Shown: positions 58,714-64,000 of the stretch, piece after piece | Position numbering within the stretch: position 1 is the stretch's first letter | How the letters are laid out: each line of letters begins with the position of its first letter | Assembly: GCA_037349105.1 (NCBI GenBank) | Contig: JAYJMM010000109.1 | Location: 900,501-964,500, forward strand | Length of the DNA stretch: 64,000 nucleotides | Source of the DNA: Limnomonas spitsbergensis | Lineage: Eukaryota; Chlorophyta; Chlorophyceae; Chlamydomonadales | Reading direction: 5' to 3' | Notes under the pieces: generated by a model | Databases searched by the model: none | Told to the model about the DNA's origin: nothing | The model's input: the letters and a program-made list of their open reading frames with translations, nothing else | Position numbers and translations under genes: made by a program

Positions 58714-58764
58714 AGAGGGCACCAAGTAGCACATGTAGCGGGCTACTGCTACTTGGTGCCCTCT
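58714..58764. repeat. Perfect 18-bp hairpin with a second inner stem
   Basis: Arms 58,714-58,731 and 58,747-58,764 (AGAGGGCACCAAGTAGCA and its inverse) are exact. The loop can add a GTAGC/GCTAC stem. Confidence 0.95.
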
Positions 58765-58911
58765 AGTAGTTTCTAGGCGGTGTTCAACATAATTCTTTTG
58801 CACCCCGCACGTCAAGTTTTATGGCTGGGGCTAATCTTCTGCACTACGGGGTTCATTCCCACGCTCCTGCTCGGTGGTTGTGTGTTGGTTGCTTGCCCAT
58901 GGGGGTCACTG

Positions 58912-59023
58912 GTTTTCGCTTGCCGTCCTAGCGTGTTTAGTGCATGTACCGGTTTACCGGCACAAGTCCCATGCATCAAATGTGACGCCCCGCTGGACTG
59001 TAAATACTCCACAAGACTTCACA
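58912..59023 (-). repeat. Dispersed repeat family A, copy 3 (full length)
   Basis: Reverse orientation, with GGTTTACCGG, AAGTCCCATGCATCAAATG and GACGCCCCGCTGGACTGTAA. It shares the family A ends with 55,507-55,620. Confidence 0.88.
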
Positions 59024-59159
59024 GTCTCACAAGCTATCCATCGCCTGCGAGCGGTCAGTTTGTTGTGCCATGGCTTGGCGGTATGCCGGCAAAGGCATCT
59101 TATGCTGCATGAGACGACGCCACGAAGCATGCATGCACTGTGTTGGATGACCGTGTTTA

Positions 59160-59244
59160 GAACAGTGCATACCCGCTGGGCCCTGCTGAATGCTCGGCCA
59201 AGTGGGGCTGGTAGGGAATGACAAGGCACAATTCCAGGTACCAT
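59160..59244 (+). repeat. Dispersed repeat family C, copy 2
   Basis: GCATACCCGCTGGGCCCTGC then GCTGGTAGGGAATGACAAGG. Its inner GGGCCCTGCT..AA.GCTCGGCC resembles family B, so C and B may share a module. Confidence 0.8.
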
Positions 59245-60109
59245 GCACAGCCTGGGCCATGGTGCAGCCATGCCATTCTCCTATGTGAGGGGGCAGGAAC
59301 ATGGAACCTGCTGGCGTCGAGGGGAGAGAGAAGATGTCCGTGTGTGGAGAACAGTACCCTCAGTCCCTCCGCAGGTTACGGAACATGGGCTGTACATTTT
59401 AGGACTGTGGCCATGTCTGCGTGCAAGGCCGTCGGCGAACATGGGCCTGGACCGCAACAGCCACTCTAGCACCCGCTTGGCCCTCGGAGCCAGGGATGTG
59501 CGATGAGGCATTGGCGAGGGCTTCCATGATCCCTGGCCCTCATGCTGCCTGTCACTTCATTCCACTCTCAGTTTTCCCACTCAGTCCACACTCAGTGTCC
59601 CCACTCAGTCCACACTCAGTGTCCCCAATGGGGGCACCCCCTGAAGCGATGCCCCCCTACCCCATGCCTGGACCCCAAAGTGTGAAAGCCTAAACCCTGC
59701 CCACTCCCCCAGACTGCCCCTCTGTCCCCCGGGTTTGAGCTGCACGCGGCGCAGACCTGTCACGGGATGGCACTCATTCCCTTCCCTATTTCTTTACCTT
59801 ATGGACCGAGCGTCCCTCCGGGGGTAGGGGGGCAGGGTTTACTCGCCCCCGCCTCATCCTCCCACCAGCAGCAGCAGTCAGGCGGGCCTGGCGCTGCTCC
59901 TTGCTGTGGCAATCTGCTGCTCTATCTGCCTCTACCGCCACGCTCAGTGATGCCGCTCGGCCGCATGCAGCTCCTTGCTGTGAAGGAGGGCGGCAAGACA
60001 CCGGCGAGCACAGCCACCCAGGCAGCACCTATAAGGTGTGGGGGAGGCCGATTTGGAGGGAGGGAGGGGGGGGAAACACGGAGGGCAGCCAAGCACACAA
60101 GTGGCAGCA

Positions 60110-60134
60110 GGACCCAGAGGTGTAACGTCATGAA
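60110..60134 (-). repeat. Dispersed repeat family B, fragment
   Basis: Only GGACCCAGAGGTGTAACGTCATG is present, the conserved half of the family. Confidence 0.65.
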
Positions 60135-60424
60135 CAAGTGGCAGCAGGTGCACCTGGGCTACGGTGGATGAATGAGCTGCGGCTTATAGCTGGACGTGTC
60201 TCGATTCATCCCCACTTCTCAAGGGAGGACAGTTGTCGTCCTGACAACATCTACCGTGCAGTAGTCGCTGGATGTCACCGCTTGGAGTCACAACGTCGCC
60301 AATCAGCAGGCTCGTCGGGGCTGCGGGAGCAGGGGGGTGAGCTGGGAGACATGTTTGAGGGAGTGTCTCACCGTGCCGCTTGCCGCTTGGGCATTTCAGA
60401 ACGGCATCTGCTGTGTAAGGCATA

Positions 60425-60572
60425 GACCCCCAATGTGGCCTGCAGAACGGCCCCCCAATGTGGCATGCAGACCGGCCCCCCAATGTGGCATGCAGACCGG
60501 CCCCCCAATGTGGCATGCAGGCCGGCCCCCCAATGTGGCCTGCAGACCGGCCCCCCCAATGTGGCATACAGA
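60425..60572. repeat. ~26-bp tandem array (CCCCCCAATGTGGCATGCAG)
   Basis: Six units of CCCCAATGTGGCATGCAGAC plus CGGCC, differing at CATGCAG/CCTGCAG. Confidence 0.95.
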
Positions 60573-60965
60573 CGGCCGGCGCAGGACTGGCCGTCACCGC
60601 CTGATGGTGGCTGAAACGACCATCTATGAGACTACGAGCTGGCGGCACACGCTGGCCACGGCGCGGCTACGGCAATGGCAGTTTTGTAGGAATGGCAGAC
60701 ATGCTTTTAAATGAGGGGTGGGGTAAGCTCGTACAGTATGGGCAGGAGCAGGACACATTGTCTAGTGATATGCTTCGGGCTGCGGGCCTGTGTTGCACGG
60801 TAAGGAACCTTAGGCGAAATAATCCTTTACTCAACTATACTGTACTGTACCGGTAAGGTCAGTAGGGAGCGGGCAGATATCCAGGGGGGGAAAGGGGTAT
60901 GAAGCCATAAGTGTTTTTTCAACCGTTATTGCTTTCCCTCGCTTCTTTTCTCCCTTGTGAACGGT

Positions 60966-61020
60966 TGGGCGCCCACGCGGCCGAGCTTTGAGCGGGCCCA
61001 GAGGTGTAACGTTATTGACT
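60966..61020 (-). repeat. Dispersed repeat family B, copy 3
   Basis: CCCACGCGGCCGAGCTTTGA then GCGGGCCCAGAGGTGTAACG and TTATTGAC. Confidence 0.85.
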
Positions 61021-61113
61021 TTATCCTCGGGAGAAGCAGTATGTAGATTGCACAGCCTGGGGTGACTCCAGGTCTTCTATGCACTACGCCTCGCAGAATG
61101 GGCCTCTTATGTG

Positions 61114-61178
61114 AAGTTTTGTGAAGCTTTTACAGTCCAACGGGGCATCACATTTAATGCATGGGACTTATGAGGAGT
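61114..61178 (+). repeat. Dispersed repeat family A, copy 4 (partial)
   Basis: TTTTACAGTCCAACGGGGCA then TCACATTTAATGCATGGGAC; the 3' half with CCGGTAAACCGG is absent. Confidence 0.8.
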
Positions 61179-61360
61179 CTGCCTAAGGACCCCCTAAGCT
61201 TGATTCGGAGGGCATGTATGGCACTGAACTCGGCACCCGCCAGAAATACCGTATTTTGCTTTTCCCCGTACTGACATGGAAGACCTAACTTTGATGTATT
61301 CCGAGCCCGTATCCTGACTGTGCAACCCGGCTGCAGGCCACTTCCATCCGGTGAAATCCG

Positions 61361-61460
61361 GTGAGGTTTTGTGAAGGTTTTAGAGTCCAGGGATCACAAT
61401 TGATGCATGGACCTAGTGCCGGTAAACCGGTACGGGCACTAAATACGCTACGACAGCGAC
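61361..61460 (+). repeat. Dispersed repeat family A, copy 5
   Basis: GTGAAGGTTTTAGAGTCCAG then TTGATGCATGG, GCCGGTAAACCGGTAC and GCACTAAATACGCTACGACA. The AACGGGGCG part is shortened. Confidence 0.85.
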
Positions 61461-61895
61461 GTAATTTAGTGTAGCAGGAACGTAGGTGTAAGCTTTAACC
61501 ATGTTCCTGCGACAGCTCCGGCTGGAGGCCCCATGTGTCCAGATGTGTTTGGCCTGCTTTGGCTACTGTAGGTTTGCTTTGCCTCCCCTCATAATTAATG
61601 TTGTTTGGGGTTAAGGGATCCATGAAAATACTAAGTATCCATTAGTTGTCGACGCCAGTTTCAGACAGGAATTAAGAGTTTTGGTCGGTTATGAGGTTGG
61701 CCTGAGGGAAGCATTATTAGGAGAAGTCGTTTTTCATACCCTAGGGAAGGCAAATGAAATCTACGGTAGTCTAGGTCTAGGTTCCATGAGGCATGCGGCG
61801 GGCCGTGAAGAGCCAGGGGTATGGAGCCAACCTTGTCTGTTTGCCTTTAGTTGCGACCCACGTTTCTTGGTACATGTAGTGATTTCAAGGCGTGT

Positions 61896-61946
61896 CAATG
61901 ACGTGACACCTCTGGGCCCTGCTCAAATGGCTCGACCGCGTGGGTG
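61896..61946 (+). repeat. Dispersed repeat family B, copy 4
   Basis: CAATGACGTGACACCTCTGG then GCCCTGCTCAAATGGCTCGA and CCGCGTGGGTG. Confidence 0.85.
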
Positions 61947-61984
61947 ATTTGAAGGCATGCGTGGCCGCAATATCAGCAAGCTCA

Positions 61985-62118
61985 TTACCCAAGATACCAA
62001 TATGCCAATGATAATGACATTGCACCTCTGGGCCCTGCTAGAAAAAGGCTCGGCCTCGTCGGCGTCCAACTGTCCCGTTGGAAGGAAAGAAAAGGAACTT
62101 ACCCAAGATACCAATATG
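61985..62118 (+). repeat. Dispersed repeat family B, copy 5, bracketed by a 20-bp direct repeat
   Basis: The family B copy (about 62,011-62,067) lies between exact copies of TTACCCAAGATACCAATATG at 61,985-62,004 and 62,099-62,118. This could be a long target duplication or a local tandem duplication. Confidence 0.85.
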
Positions 62119-62907
62119 TGATTATTTGCCCTCTAAGAGCATAGGTAGGCCAGCATACACACGAGAGAGGAAAATTTTGCGAATGGCCAAGAGTAGAGGT
62201 GCATGCTTGTCCTCAAGGGGATCATGCGGGTTGAAGATGGCTTTCTGCATCAGGTGGATGCTGCAGAGACTATCAGGCTGTTAGTGAAGTTAGTGAGGGA
62301 GGGGGCATTGATCAAGGCGCGGGCGACAGGTGTGTGGGGCTGTGGGCATCAATGATCAAGGGCGACATAGATGCCTCCAAGTTCAGCTCTGGTGATAGAC
62401 TGATAGTGTTAGTTCCACATTTTCCATCAGTGTTGCTTGACTGTATGTATGGAGCCATCGACTAAAAGATCAATGGCAGTCCCGAGCATGTTGGCGCTGG
62501 AGTGGCGGCACCGTCTGTTCATGACGTTAGACCTCTAAGCCATGGTGAAATGAAGCTTGGCCACATCGACAAATGAAAGTCAGCTAGGAAAGTAGAGGGA
62601 GAATAGGGAGAAGGCACAGGCCCCGTCCGTGTGGTAGGCAGGAGGCAATGATAGCCAGGCGAGGATAAAGGGGTGTTCCGGTGTTCGTGTGGAGGGAACA
62701 GTGGTCATCGAAAAGGCAAGTCAGTGGGGGGTCCAGCCATAGGGAAGTCAGTGGGGGAAGTAAGAGGGGGAGGGGGTGTGAGACTGTGAGTGCAATGCGA
62801 TGTTGTACAGAAGCTAGCAAGGAGGGGCCATTTGGCATGCAAATCAGGGAGTTGGAAGTGGCAGAGGGTGGGAAGGTGGGCAGGTGTGGTGCCAGATGGG
62901 TGGCCAT

Positions 62908-62963
62908 GTTAATGACATTCAGCCTCTGGGCCCTACTTGAAAGAAGCTCGGCCAGGTCGGCAA
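62908..62963 (+). repeat. Dispersed repeat family B, copy 6
   Basis: TTAATGACATTCAGCCTCTG then GGCCCTACTTGAAAGAAGCT and CGGCCAGGTCGG. A short related fragment (ATGACGTTAGACCTCTAAG) lies near 62,521. Confidence 0.82.
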
Positions 62964-64000
62964 ACATGGATGGCCATGTGCAGACCGTGGATACACATTT
63001 GGAGGGGAAGGAGAGGTGGGAGGAGGAAGCGGGCGAGGCCCACCGTGTTAGCAATGATAATAAGTTGCAGGGGCCACTTGGGAGTGCTGTCGGTACTAGG
63101 TTGGGTGGCGGTGTAGATAGTCCGTGCTTTGCTGCCATGTAAATAGGGTTAGTCAACCGATAGTTGGGCTCAGCCTGAAGAGTAGAAACTGAATCAAGCA
63201 GGCATGAGAAGACCCATTCGTGGAATATGAGGGTATCTAAGCTGAGGCAAGGACAACAGCCAGTGTGTGTGAGTGACGAGGCCGGATTAGGCCGCATGCA
63301 TGGGCTGATGCAATGGCCCAATGGATATAGCCCTTGTGCTTGTTTATATTGTGAAGCCTGGATGAATGGATCAGCTGCATGCTCAAGGTGTGAAGTACTG
63401 AAGGATGTATCATGGAGAGTCCCCCAAAGGCAGTCTTGTTGGTGTTACGTACAGTAGGATCGGGCATGCATGGTAAAGAAATGTTTAGAGGAGAGTCAAA
63501 TCGGCGGATATGCATGGGGAGACATGGGTTCAGAATGCACTTGCATCATGCTTCCATAGGACATATTTTGGGGGTTTTTGTAGAAATATTGCGCACCTTA
63601 TGAGGGGGGAAGCAAGTTCTTGCGGGAGGGTGCCCTTAGAGTGGTCGACAATTCGACATGTAGGGCAAGAAAAGTAAGTTCCGCATGCATGAGCATTGCA
63701 TGCACGAAGCCTGTGGAGGCGGCGGGCAGGGATGCAGCCAACGAGAGTGCCATGTCGGTGGTGGTATATGTCGGCATGTCCAGTGATGTTGTCATGGGAG
63801 GGGACTCAGGTCGGAGCAGTGATGTGCATTCGCCCGTTTGTGACGTTTTGTTATCCATTCGGAGCTCCGTATGGATATTTTACTTACATACACCCATTCG
63901 CTCCCCAAGGCGAATGTGTGAAAAGTGTGGCGATATCCTATTTTTTTTCTCGCCGTCTTCGCGTCTTGCTGTATTTCACGCGCCTGCGTTTTAATCACAG

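Larger units (their letters stand above)
53964..58911. other. Intergenic stretch, no gene supported
   Basis: Apart from the repeats listed separately, I see no recognisable gene. A 130-codon + frame at 56,013-56,405 has no recognisable domain or splice context. AT content rises in 54.6-57.0 kb. A perfect 16-bp palindrome TCATCGATATCGATGA lies at 56,644-56,659. Confidence 0.6.
59024..64000. other. Intergenic stretch, no gene supported
   Basis: Besides the repeat copies listed separately, no coding frame is convincing. The longest, 245 codons on the minus strand (62,584-63,321), runs through a family B copy and reads as Pro/Leu/Ser-rich, as expected from translated noncoding DNA. The right window edge shows nothing that points to a neighbouring gene. 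Confidence 0.55.

Noticed and set aside
62584..63321. 245-codon minus frame
   Set aside because: Runs through a dispersed family B copy, Pro/Leu/Ser-rich, no domain, no splice or start context.

Overview
The window looks like nuclear DNA of a green alga. The phylum-level call is inference. It rests on a PAS-linked class III nucleotide cyclase of the type familiar from chlorophyte genomes, GC-rich coding sequence, canonical GT-AG introns, and plant-type TTTAGGG / CCCTAAA-like motifs scattered through noncoding DNA. Nothing bacterial is visible: no operons, no Shine-Dalgarno-led genes, no CRISPR.

Region 1 (1-16.7 kb) is most of a very large Ty3/gypsy-like LTR retrotransposon on the + strand. 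Its reading frame is open to the left edge of the window, so the 5' LTR and the true start lie outside. The order is gag-like region with CCHC knuckle, retropepsin-like DSA site, two further knuckles, about 1,300 residues of unrecognised sequence, a membrane-helix-like segment, reverse transcriptase, RNase H, a complete-looking DNMT3-like cytosine-C5 DNA methyltransferase, then integrase. One frameshift lies inside the integrase (about 13,471). The next frame carries the integrase catalytic core followed by a perfect C4HC3 PHD finger. A 3' noncoding stretch with near-identical 233/237-bp direct repeats follows.

Region 2 (16.7-24.5 kb) holds no recognisable gene. It contains tandem arrays with units of 13, 44 and about 100 bp, then a 2.4-kb degenerate array rich in TTTAGGG-like motifs.

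Region 3 (24.6-53.2 kb) is one split gene. I can chain 22 exons with GT-AG borders and compatible phases throughout into an uninterrupted frame of 4,401 nt (1,466 codons plus stop) for a PAS-domain guanylate/adenylate cyclase. The coding part is about 15% of the locus; much of the rest is intronic minisatellite. In several introns the minisatellite unit contains a copy of the exon end plus the 5' splice site. In one intron it contains the 3' splice site plus exon start. The extreme case is intron 13, with about 120 copies of a 40-bp unit carrying the codon of a metal-binding Asp and the donor GTGAGC.

Region 4 (53.2-64 kb) has no gene I can support. It holds a 229-bp foldback element with matched 31-bp terminal repeats and an 8-bp target duplication (hAT-like MITE), three perfect hairpins, and at least three small dispersed repeat families in both orientations.

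The two strongest leads are the retrotransposon that carries its own DNA methyltransferase and a PHD reader, and the splice-junction-anchored minisatellites of the cyclase gene.
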